Assembly (NCBI RefSeq): GCF_010093535.1
Contig: NW_022985248.1
Span: forward strand, 13,817-77,816
DNA from: Lindgomyces ingoldianus
Lineage: Eukaryota; Ascomycota; Dothideomycetes; Pleosporales; Lindgomycetaceae
Length of the DNA stretch: 64,000 nt
Direction: 5' to 3'
Below the pieces are notes generated by a model. The model saw nothing but the letters and a program-made list of their open reading frames with translations. It was not told the DNA's origin and did not search any database. Below, piece by piece: positions 12,656 to 25,064 of the stretch. Each line of letters begins with the position of its first letter. Positions within the stretch are counted from its first letter, which is position 1. A program made the position numbers and the translations under genes.

Positions 12656-13653
12656 TATAAATAGTACTAATTTTATTATTTTTATAGTATTACTAAAAAT
12701 AAACTAAGTTATAGCTTTTATAGCTATTAATAACTAGCAAACAGTAGCTACTAACAGTACGCTTCTTTATATGCGCGTTAAAGTGCTTTAACTAGTCTAG
12801 ACTAAGCTAATTAGTAGTCTAGCTGCGCTTAAAAATTATAATAACCTAATTTTAAAGTAAACTTTTTTTTTATACTAGTTTAAAAAATATTTGCGACTTT
12901 AAAAAATAATAAAAAGTAAAATAGCCTACTTTTTAGTATTAATGCTCTAAATAGCTGTTGTCTACTTCTAGTTACCTAGCTAGACTGCTTTTAGCTGTTC
13001 TTATCTCTCTAAACCTGTAATAACTGCTCTAGTAGATATCTAGCCTATTATAAACTTTATTTTATTAAAGTTATATGCGTTGTTATTCTAGATGCTATAC
13101 TTAGCTTTAATATTTTTTATAAGGTTAAACTAGCTTTAAATTACTATAAGATTTTTATAAAAAGCTTTTTTATAGTTATACTTACACTTAAACTTTACTT
13201 TAAGCTTTAGGTAACACTTAATAAATATATTAAGCTAGTTTATACTAACATAGCCTATATTATGCTTAGTGTGCAAAGAATTAGCTATATTAGCTATAGC
13301 TACTACCTAGGAGGGAAATCCTTACACATTTAGCTTAAGTATGTGCTAAATAATTACCTACTTTTTATTATTATCTAGCTTTTATAAGTTAGCTATATAA
13401 TTAGCTTAGAAAAGTTATCTAGTGTATTAGTTACTTATTATTTTTTAAAAGACTCTATAAATAGGTGCAGCATGTTACTTAAAAAGTCTTATATTTTATT
13501 TAAAAGCCTAAAGTGTAAGCTATATTTAATGTTCTTTTAACATGTTTAAGTAGTGTTATTAAGAATACATTAGTGTAGAAAAAGTAGTGTAGTAGGGTCT
13601 TAGCAAAAGTAAGCAACTTAGGTGTGTAAGCAACTCGCCCGTGAAGTACGTTA

Positions 13654-14662
13654 TAATAAAATACTAAAGATAAAGCTAAGCTTAAAGATAAGGCCTAGTT
13701 AGATAGGCTGTGTTAGCCTCTCTAGATCTAATTTAATATAGCTATAATATAGATAATAAAGATAATAAAGAAATATAGAATACAAATTTTAATTAAGATA
13801 AGAACTACTAGTAAAATAACACTACTTTATAATATAGTATAATCTCTGTAGTTAGTACAACACTAACATGTAAATAGTAGCATAAACACGCCTCTTTAAC
13901 TCTTATAAATGTTAGAGACTGCAACCTTAAAAAAGTCTACTTTAATAATAGTACTACTTACTTTTAATTATTATTAATTAAATTGTAATAGTTAAAAATG
14001 TAGTTACATTTGTTTGACTTACGCAGTTGTAGGTGGAGCAAAAGTATTAATTGTACTACTTCCTATTAGAAACGCTGCTTACTGCACACCCTGTACTTTA
14101 TATATAATGCCCATTAGTTGCATTAGTGAAAGTGATGTACGAGATGCGAATATTTCTCGTGAAGCTTGAATTCGGTGTTTTTGATATTTACTCTTTGACT
14201 CATTAGTAGATTAAGTAATGGGCTTCTTCGCAGAGCTAGGGATATGACCTCCAATCCTCACAAGTGAAAAACAATGGAGAACTTCTCTCTATAATAGTAT
14301 AGCTTAAGAAATCTACATGATCCTCATTGCATCTTAAAGTACCTAGGATACGTTTTTACTGCCTTTACAAGAAATCGAATAATCTGTAAAGGCCGCTGTA
14401 TCGCACGGTGAGAGCTGACGGATGATAGAGAGCATGTATGATGCGAGTCGTCAATCAGGTGGTGAGAACCTGTTAGGAACGTCACAGGACGGGCTTTGGA
14501 AGGTAACAGCCATTAAAAGGTATGTTAAGAAGCAGGAAAGGTCGTGCTTCCTGTTGAATACCCGTTATGCGACAGTGACGTGCTTTAGACTAGGATGCTT
14601 GCCGTACGGCTCTGTTAGACATGGAGGGTCGAACCAAGGGGCGAATAGTAGGTTGAGCAAGG
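13654..14662. other. Unassigned DNA: degraded to ~14.0 kb, then normal composition
   Basis: The first ~350 bp are AT-rich and repeat-like. From ~14013 to 14662 the composition becomes normal. A short open frame at 14422-14724 runs into the LTR-like element and has no recognisable domain, so I do not call it a gene. The part beside 14663 could be internal sequence of that LTR element, but I see no motif proving it. Confidence 0.45.
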
Positions 14663-14998
14663 TGTTACGGCCACTGGTTGGCTCCGGCAACACCTGCGCC
14701 TCCAACCCCACGGAAGAAGGATAGGTCGACCCAGCGGAGGCACGGCCAACAGAAGTCACGCGACAACCCGGAAAGGTATAATGTGATCACTAGGCTGGGC
14801 AACTGATCGCGGTGTTCGCTCGCGAACACAGTGTGAGAGGTATCGAGCAGGAAACACAGGTCACAGAGAGGGAATGCAGGATAGGGGGGTAACGAGAGAG
14901 AGTAAACCTTAGGGTCGGAGGCAGAGGTACGGAGGCCGAGGAGCCTATATACCCCGTGCCAAGCCCTTAGGGTACCCAGCGGTCGGACAGCCGTAACA
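14663..14998 (-). mobile_element. LTR-like singleton with TGTTACGGC ends
   Basis: 336 bp with perfect 9-bp inverted ends TGTTACGGC/GCCGTAACA. On the minus strand GGTATATAGG lies ~45 bp in, a plausible TATA box for an LTR promoter in that orientation. Flanks CAAGG and CAACC are not an exact duplication, so it may be a recombination product or one end of a broken element. GC-rich, not RIP-degraded. Confidence 0.6.
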
Positions 14999-15268
14999 CA
15001 ACCGCGACACACAGCTAGAACTTATCAATTATAACAATTACTAAAAGGTATATAGTTTTACCCTCTAACGTATACTAGAGGCAAATTGCTTACACATCTA
15101 AGTTGCTTACTTTTACTAAGACTGTACTAAACTACTTCTTTTATACTAATACATTTCTAATAACACTACTTAGATATATTAAAAATTTTTAAATATAGCT
15201 TATACTTTAGGCTTTTAAATAAAATGTAAGACTTTTTAAGTAATATATAATAGCTATGTAGACAGATT

Positions 15269-15679
15269 TGTCAGATATGCGCACCTACTGTCAAGACAGG
15301 AGGAACGTTTGACGAAAGCTGCTACATAGTACGAGCAATAAGCTCGAACAGTATGTTGCAGCATTTTGCAGCATTTTGCAGCATTTTGCAGCATTTTGCA
15401 GCATGTTGCAGCAAATTGCAGCATGTTGCAGCAAATTGCAGCATTTTGCAGCATGTTGCAGCAAATTGCAGCAAATTGCAGCACGTTGCAAGCTGGTCGC
15501 GCATAGGGCTAGTGCGCGAGGGACTCGGATCGGAAAAACAAAAGCCGAGCAACACGAGCAGAGCAGAAAAAGGATCGATAAATAAAACACAATGAATACA
15601 ATCAATCAATCATCCCATACATCATATCCAAACCCATCATTCATCTCAGGAAGCCTAGAAACAGTGCTTCAATCTGACA
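15269..15679 (+). mobile_element. Family A LTR-like element with 10-bp minisatellite, complete
   Basis: 411 bp, TGTCAGAT...ATCTGACA, with the exact 5-bp duplication AGATT at 15264-15268 and 15680-15684. It has ~85 bp of unique left part, a TTGCAGCA-based minisatellite and ~190 bp of unique right part. No RIP damage. The open frames rich in Leu-Gln-Ala-Cys seen across the minisatellite on both strands are translations of the repeat, not genes. Confidence 0.93.
15356..15490 (+). repeat. 10-bp minisatellite inside family A
   Basis: About 13 units of TTGCAGCANN, where NN is TT, TG, AA or CG. The copy at 25215-25584 has about four units fewer, which accounts for nearly all of the 41 bp length difference between the two elements. 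Confidence 0.95.
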
Positions 15680-16204
15680 AGATTTTTTAAAAAAAAATAA
15701 TAAATAACTTCTACAAGCTAATTTTATAGCTAACTTATAAAAGCTAGATAATAAATAAAACGTAGAGAATTATTAAAGATATACTTAAGTTAAATATGTA
15801 AGAATTTTTCTTTTCGCTAGCAGCTATAGCTAATATAGCTAATTCTTTATACGCTAAGTATAATCTAGGCTATATTAGCATAAACTAGGTTAGTATGTTT
15901 CTTTAGCGTTATTTAAAGCTTCAAGTAAAGTTTAAGTGTAAGTATAACTATAAAAAAGCTTTTTATTAGAATTCTAAAGTAATTTAAAGCTAGTTTAGCC
16001 TTATAAAGAAGATTAAAGCTAAGTATAGTATTTAGAAGAATAATACATAGTTATAACTTTAATAAAATAGGCTTTATAATAGAATAGATATTTACTAATT
16101 ATACTTATGCTTAAAACTTTACGTTAAGCCTTAAATAATACGTAATAAATATACTAGGCTAATTTATACTAATATAGTCTAGATTATACTTAGCGTGAAA
16201 AGAA

Positions 16205-16716
16205 ATGCTACCTTTATATAAGCTATAAAGCTAAAGTAGTAGTAGAAGTAATTTAAAAACTTTTACTTTTATTAGTTAACAATAACTTTAATAAAAAAAA
16301 CTAAAAGCTATAGTTAATAGTAAGCTTTTACTTACTTTTAGTAGTATGAAATAAATAAAATAATAAGATAAAAACTATAGGTGTAGAAAAAACTTATTTA
16401 AAATTAAACTTACAAACAGCTCTAGTACTATGTATAGTAATAGGTAGATCTAGCTAGAAACATAGCTAGAGAAATAAATATATAAAAGATAGTAGATGTA
16501 AAGCAAGTAATTAGCATTATACTACTAGAACCGTAGTATAATATTTTACAAAAAAGTCTAGATAGAAAAGTAAAATCTTACTATAAATAATATAGTAAGT
16601 TATTTATAAATTTTTTAAAAGCTTTATATATACTAGCTTAAAGAAAAAAAATATAATTTAAAAAATACTTTATATACTAATTTAAAAAAAATAAAAAATA
16701 AAAGGGCTTTTTTAAA
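16205..16716. other. AT-rich degraded DNA, unassigned
   Basis: TA-rich sequence between the rearranged D1 and D2. No element ends, no coding content recognised. Confidence 0.5.
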
Positions 16717-17075
16717 TAACGTACCTAACAGGTTAGCCGGCCACACAGGTTAGCTGGCTACTTTTGCCAAGCCCCTACTACACTCTACCTATCTACATAA
16801 TGCCTTAACAACAACACTAGATTAAATTTTCTAAAAAACATTAGATACAGCCTACTTTTTAAGCATTTAAATAAAACTTAAAACTTTTTTTATAACACAC
16901 TATAGCTATTTATAATGTTTTTTATATAACACTAAGTAATTAACACACTAGACAGCCTTTATAAGCAGAATGCTAGCCTAAATTAAGAAATTTAACTAAG
17001 CTTAAAAAAAAAGTAGTTATTAAGTATATACTTAAGCTTATTACATATAAATTTCCCTTTAGGCTTATAGCTATA

Positions 17076-17665
17076 TGTTACGGTCTACGGTTGGACTAGC
17101 GTAACTCCACTAGCAGTGCTCCACAATCTAGCTGGATTGGGACAGGGCTTGCTTACGGACCAATCGGAAGGCACAGGGGCAGCGCAGCTGCCCGCGATAA
17201 CGGAAGAATGTGTGGTCTAATAAGAGAACGGGCCACGTGTAGAAGGAGCTTAAAGGAGCTCTAGGAGCTTCTCTTAGCAAACTCCTACAAACTCCTTCTG
17301 CTCCCCTTAGCATCCCTAGCACATGTATATAGTTTCTATATTAAACAACCTTTAGAAGGTGTGTTTAATGTTTAGTTTATTTTTTACATAGACTAAGTAG
17401 TATTTAGCTTTCTAAAGAGCTGTAATACTATCTATATATCTTACACTATATATACCTCTAACTCTGTCTAACAGGACTGTTTAACCTAGCCTTTTTACTG
17501 CTGTAGAAAGGGTAAACTATAATCTAGCCACTCTACCCTTCTCTATTAGCCTACTAGCCTGTACGTAGGACTGTACACCCTACTAGATTAGCCCCTACCT
17601 TCCGTCCTACCTCCCCTAGGAATATTATAAGGCCTAAGTGCTTCTCTAAAGTAAAGATTATAACA
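17076..17665 (+). repeat. 5' LTR of gypsy copy 2
   Basis: TGTTACGGTC...TATAACA. The first ~250 bp are clean, whereas the same segment in the 3' LTR (from 24358) carries many C-to-T and G-to-A changes. Confidence 0.95.
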
Positions 17666-20600
17666 TTAAATACTACACCTTTAAAAAGTATAGATACTTT
17701 ATAACATAACTTAGATTCTAACATAGCCTATGCTGCGCTATTAGGATCTATAAAAGTTCCTACCTAAAGTAAAGCTGTTTTAGTAAAGTAAATTAATTTA
17801 ATTTAGAACAACATTAAGAAACTCTAGTAGATTAGTAATAAAGTTAGTAAGCTACTAAAACTTAAGTAAAAAATTACTAACTTCTACTAAAAAGTAGCAG
17901 AATTATAAACACTCTTTAGACCCCTAGGCCTCTAAAAAGCTACTAACTACGCCTACTAAATACATAAGCTACAAGTAGAGTTAGTAAAAATTTAAAACAT
18001 TTTAACAGAGAAAGTAAGCATTATAGCTAAAAAGACTTTAAAACTAGCCTTTTTAAAGCCTTTTAAAGAATTATTAAAAGACTTTTAACTATTTTTTATA
18101 AGATGTTACTTTTATATGTAATATAATAAAGAAGCATTTTAGACTAACACAGAAATAATATCTTAAATAGGACTACACCTAGAAGGCCCTCTTATAATCT
18201 AGTTCTAACCCTATGCAGATAACTAGATAAACTTTAGAGTAAATAGTAAAGCACTTACTTCTAAAATAAAAGAAATATTTAGTAGTATTAAAAACTTTAA
18301 AGAAGCTCTAATAGCTATTTATAAGACCTTAAATAAAATAAAAATTATAGCTAATAAATTAGACACTATAAAACAAGGAACTAGTCTAGTTTAGAATTAC
18401 GCAGCACGCTTTAGAGAACAGCTAGCTATTTGCAGATAGACAGACTAGAAAGCTCTCTACTGCATGTTCTATAACAGACTAAGTAAAGTAGTAAAAGATA
18501 AATTTATGCACAGCAACAAGCTAACTACTCTTAAAAACTTTATTATGTAAGTAATAACTTATAATAATTATTATAAAAAGTGTAAAAGAGAAAAAAAATA
18601 AAAAGAAACTTCTTAGAGACTAGAGTTTGTTCCTAAAAAGAAAGAACCTTTATAATATAATAAAAAACTAATAGACCTTAGTTACACAAAGCATATATAA
18701 AGCCCCCCCTTTAAATAGAGCTAAGTTCTAGGACGCAATAGGCTGCCCTTAATAAAGAAATAATAAAAGTAGCTAGAGAATAAGGCCTGCCTAAACTATA
18801 AAAAAGTAGGACATTTCTGCTAAAACTGCCTAGACTTTTAAAAAAGGGAGAATAAAAATACTACTATAATAATAAAAGCTATTACTACTAAATACAGCCT
18901 TATAAATAAGGAGATATTAGAAAGATTAAACAACAGACTTTACTAGTAATATAAAGAAAACTACTCTTTAAGCAACTACTTTAAAGTGTATTAAAAGGTA
19001 GTTATTTAAAACTTTAGCAGCTTAAACATAGTGTTGTAGGACGTTATAATTCTTAAAAGATATAAAGAAAAGACTTAAATCTAAGGATATATTATAAATA
19101 TTTAAAAAGAAAAAGAATAATTCTCTTTTTAAGACTAGACCTTTAGCACTTTAGTAAAGGAACTTTCTAGACAGTTTTAGAAATGTAAATGCTAAAAGTG
19201 CAGTTTATAACATAACTACTTTAGCTATTACATAGTTATGCTTTACTAAATAAATATTAGCAATAACTACCTTACATTTAACATTATATAATAAACAGCT
19301 AAAGTTAAATATAACATTATAAATAATAAAAAATAATAGTAGTTCTTTGTCTAGATCTAAGATTAGAAACTAGAAGGACTAGGCAGACTTGCTAGGTTTA
19401 AAGTCCTAAAGCTAGCACTAGGGAAGCCTAAGACACTGCTTCTAAGCCTTGCAATTAGCAAAAAGGCTTTAGTAATATAATAAAGCTACAGCTAGTGTGC
19501 ACTCTACAGAAATAAAAACTATAGCACTAATAATTACTAATAAAAAGAACACCCTGTCTAAATAGTATAAACATAAAAATACTTTTAGTAGACTTAGAAG
19601 AGCCTCTTTAACATGTTACATAGACCTAATAATTATCTATACCCTTAGTACTAATGTACATAGTGTTACTGTGTAAAACATTAGGACAACAAACACTAGA
19701 CAGGCTAGTAGCCTATATAGGAAAGGAACTATAATAGTTGCCTATAGCAAGGGACAGCCTTAGCTTATAAAACTATAAATTATTACACCTATTAAACTGC
19801 CCTTTTATATAAGTAGAAAAGATAAGTAGTGTGTAAAGAACAAGATAACTGTAAGTTCTACTACTTTTAGTAGAAAGTAGTAAAGAAGGAAAACTACTTA
19901 ATGTTGCATTACTTAGTTAAAGATTATAAATGTAAAGTAGCTAACTGCTATAATTAAAAACATTAAATCTATAAAAAAAATAAGTTTAATAATAACTTAT
20001 AGGACATTAACTTTTACCACCTTTTAAATAAGAAAACTTTTTATAATATATCTGCCCTAGTTACAGTTAGATAAGGGGTAGGATATAGTCTAACAACCAC
20101 CTTCACGTACAAAGAGTAGCCTAGACTAGCCCTTATAGACAGTAGATGCACGTTTACTGTAATAAATAAAAACTAAGTAGATAAATAAAGCATTTTGTTC
20201 TAAATAAAGAAAAACTTATTTAATGTGACAGCGTGTACCGCCTCACATGCGCTGCGGCATTAGCTCCCTCGCTTGCGCAACGAGTAGCACGCTAGTGCTA
20301 CGAGTAGCGCCTTGGCAGGGGGCACACATGTATATTTAAACTCGCAGAGCAGCTCCTCTGCTCCTTAGTTTAATCTAGTTGAGTTACACCACCTCTTGCT
20401 TGTAGCTTAAGCATGCCGACCGTGACATTTAAGGTAACCCTTACTAACACATTCTTAATTAAGTATAGCAAAGGATAGATTAACTTAGAAATGTATAAAA
20501 AAGACCTTAAAACTCTAAATATAAAAGACTAGAGGTCTATAAACATACTTTTACTAGAAGGCAAGTACAACATAATTCTAGGCTATAACTAACTTAGGGC

Positions 20601-23600
20601 ACACAACTCTGCAATTAATTAGAGAATAATAACTATAAAAACCTCTAACAACTATGTAAGCATAACCTAGTTAGCATGTTATAATAACTTATGCCTAGTC
20701 TACAAATAAGTAAAACAGGGTAGTAGTTACTACTTAAAGAAAAAGAAACATTAGAGATTTCTCTACTAGAAGCTAAAAGCCTAAGCAGTAAAAATAATAA
20801 AAAAAAAGCTTAAAAAAGTCTCTTACAAAGAAATTAAAGCTAATAAAAATGTAAAGTAGATTAGTATCTTCTAAATCTAAGAAAAAGGTAGCATCCTAGC
20901 TAAATATAAAGATTACAAGGATATGTTTAAAACACTAGAAGACCTAAAAAAGCTACTACTACACTAGCCTTAAAACTATGCTATTAATCTAATAAAAAAT
21001 TATAATTTAAAGACTTATAGGCTTTGCCCTTTAATAAGGACATAGAAGAAAGCCTTATAAGAATATGTTAACTAAATATTAGCTTAAGGCTACATCTAGA
21101 AAAGCCACAGCCTAGTTGCCTTAGCTGTAGTTTTTGCAAAAAAGAAAGAAGAAAAAATCTAAGTTTATTAGAACTATAGAACTCTAAATAATAACATAAT
21201 TTAAGACTAGTTTTCTCTACTTATTATATAAGACATTATAAATTAACTAAAAAGAACCTAGTACTTTATAAAGTTTAACATACAAGACAGATTTAATAAG
21301 ATAAAAATAAGAGAAGAAGACAAGTAGCTTACAGCATTTAAAACTCTATAAACACTTTATAAGTTACTAGTAATGCTGTTTAGCTTAATAAACACTTTAG
21401 TAATATTTTAGCAAATTATTAACACAGCTTTTAATTTATATTTTAATGTCTTTACTTTAGTATACTTAGATAATGTTCTTATCTACTTAAAAGATACTTT
21501 AGAAGACTACATACAGAAGGTACAAAAAATCTTAGAACAGCTTAGAAAGTACAGACTCTACTTATAGCTCTCTAAATGTAAATTCTATGTTACTAAAACA
21601 GAATACCTAAAATTTATAATTAATAGTAAGAAAATAAAAATTAACTTAGCTAAAGTATAAAAGGTACTTAAGTAGCTATAACTTATAATAGTTAAGAAAG
21701 TTAAAGGATTCTTTAGACTATTAGAATATGTTAGACAAATAATTAAAAACTACTTAAAAATTACTATACTATTAACAAACACTACTACTAAGGAATAAGC
21801 TATAGTAAAGTTTGTTTAGACTTTATAAATAAATAAAGTATTTATTATGCTAAAACAAGCTATAACAGCTAGACTAGTACTAAGGATGTACAACCTACAG
21901 CTAGACACAAAAATCCACACAGATGCATTCTTAGAAGCTAGTAGGGCCACGCTTTATTAGAAATAAGAAGATAAAAAATAGCACCTAGTAGCATATTACT
22001 CTGCTAAGTTTTTAGGACCTAAAGTAGGCTATAGTATACTTAATAAGAAACTTAAGGCTATACTAAATATAGTAAGAGTATAGGCTACAGAGCTACATAG
22101 GATAGTAAAGCTATTTAATATTATAACTAACTATGTAAACTTAGTTATGTTTTTAATAGTAAAGAAACTTTTACTAATGCACATAAGATAGGTAATAAAG
22201 CTTGCATAGTTTAACTGCGTTATTAAGCATGTCCTAGGAGCACAAAATTAGCAGGCTAACGCTCTTAGCTAAAGGCTAAATTACTTTAATAAAGAGAAAG
22301 AAGAGACTAAGAAATTTACCCTTTTTAAAGAAACTAATAAAGAATAAATCTATAATAGACTTTAACTTATAAAGGAACTTTACATACTTATAACTAGTAA
22401 ATAAGGATAGAAAAACCTAATTAGAGAATATTATAAATCCCTAATGTTTAGACACCTAGAGATAGGCACTCTTTAGAAAAAGCTAAGGACTGCTATACTA
22501 TAGCAGATACTAAAAATAAAGCAACTATGCACTAAGGTACTTAGAGAATGTAATATCTGTAATAAGAATAATTTATAAAGGTATAAAACTTATAGGTACC
22601 TTTATCTAATTAAAGCGCTAAAGTTACTATAGATAATAATTACTATAGACTTTATTATAAAGTTACCCCTGTCTAAGAAACTAGAAATAGAAAAGATGTG
22701 TAACATAATTATAGTAGCACTTAATAAAACTACTAAGTACCTGCACACTTAGCCCTTAGAAAAAATAATAACAGCTAAAAAATTTATTTATAAATTAAAA
22801 CAAAATATAATATTAGTACATAAATGCCCTAAGATTATTATTTTTAATTAAGATAAGCTGTTTACTAGCAGATTCTAGAAAGTAGTAATGCAACACTTAG
22901 GCATAACACATAAGCTATTAACAGCCTATTACCTGCAGATAGATAGCTAGACTAAGAGAGTAAACGCAGAAGTAGAAAAATACCTAAGAAAGTACATTTC
23001 TTATACTTAGCATAACTAGGCAGAATAGCTTTTTATAGCATAACTAGCTATTAATAATGTAGAGTTAGCTATAATAAAAAAGACACTATATAAAGCTAAT
23101 TTTAGATATAACTTTTACTTTATGCTATAAGGAAATTAGCCTATAAATCTATAAAAATTAATAGACTAGCTAACAGACCTATAATGTATACATAAAAAGT
23201 TAGCAATAGAAGCTAAATCTAGCTAGAAAATAATAGAAAAATATGTAAATAAATTATAATAACTAGGACTAGAGATTTATCTAGAAGACTATGTATACCT
23301 TAATACTAAGAACTTTAAGATACTCTAACCTTTAAGAAAGTTAGTAGAGAAAAAAATAGAACTATATAAAATTCTATAAACTTAACAGAATAATTATAAA
23401 CTTAAGCTTCCTCTACACATAAAGATACACTTATAGTTTTATGTCTCTAAGTTAGAAAAAGCACTTAAAGAGATTCTCTTATCTACATAAAAATAAAAAG
23501 ATAAAGAAACAGAATATAAAATTAAACACATTATTAGTAATTAAAAGAACTAAAAAAAGTTTTTAGTAAAATAGAAAAAGTAGCTTACTAGTAAAAATAT

Positions 23601-24357
23601 ATAAAAACTAGCTAAGAATTTATAGAACACGCAGCTGTTAGTATAAAAGTACTTTTAAGCTTATCTAAAAGAAACTAGCTAGGTAATAAAGCACCTATAT
23701 TAAAAGGAATAGCTATATTATTACTAAATAGCAGTAGCCTTTAAAGACAAGTTCTAGCTAATAAAGGCTAAGAGAGAAAACAACTTTTTACTTTAGCCTT
23801 AAGAGCTTCTATCTTGTCTAAGAAGGATAGGTCCCCTTTTAAGTATCTTACGCAACAAACTTTTAGCAGATCTAGTAATTTTTAAATATAATTCTATCTA
23901 AAACACTCTTTATCCTTTGCCTCTAAAGTTTTCTAAACCTAACATAACATTTTGTTGTTAAGCTTTTACTTGTAAACCTTTGCAGTAGCTGCCTTCTAAA
24001 GGAGCGTCTTTCTCTCTTTCTTTAACTAGTTTTATACAGTGTTAAAAATAAAGGCGTTGCACTTACTGTGCTTTTACACACACTTAATGCACTTATCTAA
24101 AGATAGTGTTAACACACATAATAACCTAAAAAATTAGTAAGTGCTATAGGGCCTTATCTTTATTTAGTAAAAAGGATTAAAATAAAGAGTAACACGTAGA
24201 CAACAGAAGAAGCAGGACTAATAAGCTATTTAGTTTAAAAAAAAATAAATGTTAAAGATGCCTTCTAGCAAGTAGACACTTACTTTATAAATAAACTCTT
24301 ACTAACATAGTTATGTAAGCAGAGCAGCAAGGACGCTGCTAGAGAGAAGGGGCAGCG
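17666..24357 (+). pseudogene. gag-pol remnant of gypsy copy 2 (chromovirus)
   Basis: The domains read in order through many stop codons. A gag-like block with YAARFREQLAIC lies near 18400. A zinc knuckle at 18788-18829 has Cys1, His9 and Cys14 kept and Cys4 changed to Tyr. The protease box at 20138-20149 reads Asp-Ser-Arg-Cys where DSG is expected. Reverse transcriptase YLDN is at 21463-21474 (YLDD expected), RNase H with DASLEASRA near 21920, and the integrase core at ~22641-22990. A C-terminal chromodomain follows at ~23511-23625 (FLVK, then ENTW-like and LAKNL). RT before integrase makes it Ty3/gypsy; the chromodomain makes it a chromovirus. All key changes are G-to-A or C-to-T. Confidence 0.9.
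20224..20427 (+). mobile_element. Family C LTR-like element, 204 bp
   Basis: TGTGACAGCG...CCGTGACA with the exact duplication TTTAA on both sides (20219-20223; 20428-20432). The empty site is readable in gypsy copy 3 near 53595. It carries TATATTTAA, a possible TATA box. It is nearly identical to the copy at 43731-43934 and is not RIP-degraded, unlike its gypsy host. Confidence 0.93.
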
Positions 24358-24947
24358 TGTTATAGTCTATAGTTAGACTAGCGTAACTCTACTAGCAGTG
24401 CTCTATAATCTAGCTAGATTAGGACAGGGCTTGCTTACAGACTAATTAGAAGGCACAGGGGCAGCGCAGCTGCCTGCAATAACAGAAGAATGTGTAGTCT
24501 AATAAGAGAACAGGCTATGTGTAGGAAGAGCTTAAAGGAGCTCTAAGAGCTTCTCTTAGCAAACTTTTATAAACTCCCTTTGCTCCCTTTAGCATCCCTA
24601 GCACATGTATATAGTTCCTACATTAAATAACTTTTAGGAGGTGTGTTTAATATTTAGTTTATTCTTTATATAAACTAAGTAGCATTTAGCTTTTTAAAGA
24701 GCTGTAATACTATTTATATATCTTACACTATATATACCTCTAACTCTGTCTAACAGGACTGTTTAACCTAGCCTCTCTACTGCTGCAGAAAGGGCAAACT
24801 ATAATCTAGCCACTCTACCCTTCTCTATCAGCCCACTAGCCTGTACGTAGGACTGTACACCCTACCGGATTGGCCCCTACCTTTCGTCCTACCTCCCCTA
24901 GGAATATCATAAGGCCCGAGTGCTTCCCTGAAGCAAGGATTGTAACA
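24358..24947 (+). repeat. 3' LTR of gypsy copy 2
   Basis: 590 bp. The inner (left) part is RIP-mutated. The last ~130 bp, from ~24815, are clean. Confidence 0.95.
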
Positions 24948-25064
24948 CTATAGCTAATATAGCTAATTTCTTACACGCAAAGTGTAATCTAGGCTAGGTT
25001 AGCTTAAACTAGCCTAGTATATAAGTTAAGCACTACTTTAAGTTTATAATAAAGTTTAATTATA

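Larger units (their letters stand above)
10325..13651 (-). mobile_element. Fot1/pogo-type transposon, subfamily D1, with nested D2
   Basis: Inverted ends begin ACGTACTTCAC and are flanked by TA (10323-10324 and 13652-13653). The ends share about 55 bp including CTTTTGCTAAGACC. Removing the nested D2 and its TA gives 1867 bp, the family length of D1 copies at 39106-40969 and 42688-44761. The transposase would be on the minus strand, by comparison with the better read D2 copy at 16719-28680. The body is RIP-degraded and the ends are less so. Confidence 0.9.
15068..16204 (+). mobile_element. Fot1/pogo D1 remnant, rearranged, with nested family A
   Basis: The left end, TA then ACGTATACTAGAGGC, is a mutated D1 terminus in the orientation opposite to the other D1 copies. 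D1 homology continues to ~16090, interrupted by family A at 15269-15679. The segment 16096-16204 then repeats the D1 part already present at 15853-15960 but in inverted orientation, so the element is folded back on itself and has lost its other end. Confidence 0.7.
17076..24947 (+). mobile_element. Ty3/gypsy chromovirus copy 2, plus strand, with nested family C
   Basis: 590 bp LTRs (17076-17665; 24358-24947) and target duplication CTATA (17071-17075; 24948-24952). The length is 7872 bp, or 7663 bp without the 204 bp family C insertion and its duplication, matching copy 1. A purine-rich tract (24341-24357) abuts the 3' LTR as expected for plus-strand priming. The element sits in the D2 transposon. 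Its interior is RIP-degraded and its outer LTR edges are clean. Confidence 0.95.

Noticed and set aside
14620..14640. GGTTCGACCC on the minus strand, resembling a tRNA T-loop (B box)
   Set aside because: No matching A box, acceptor stem or cloverleaf could be drawn around it.
14422..15012. Short open frames in GC-normal DNA
   Set aside because: They overlap the LTR-like singleton on both strands and have no recognisable features.
15356..15490. Regular short repeat resembling a CRISPR array
   Set aside because: Units are 10 bp with 2-bp variable positions and no spacers. The organism is a fungus. It is a minisatellite inside a mobile element.
15254..15609. Several overlapping open frames rich in Leu-Gln-Ala-Cys on both strands
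   Set aside because: They translate the 10-bp minisatellite of family A in different frames, and the same happens at 25217-25608. No conserved protein is implied.
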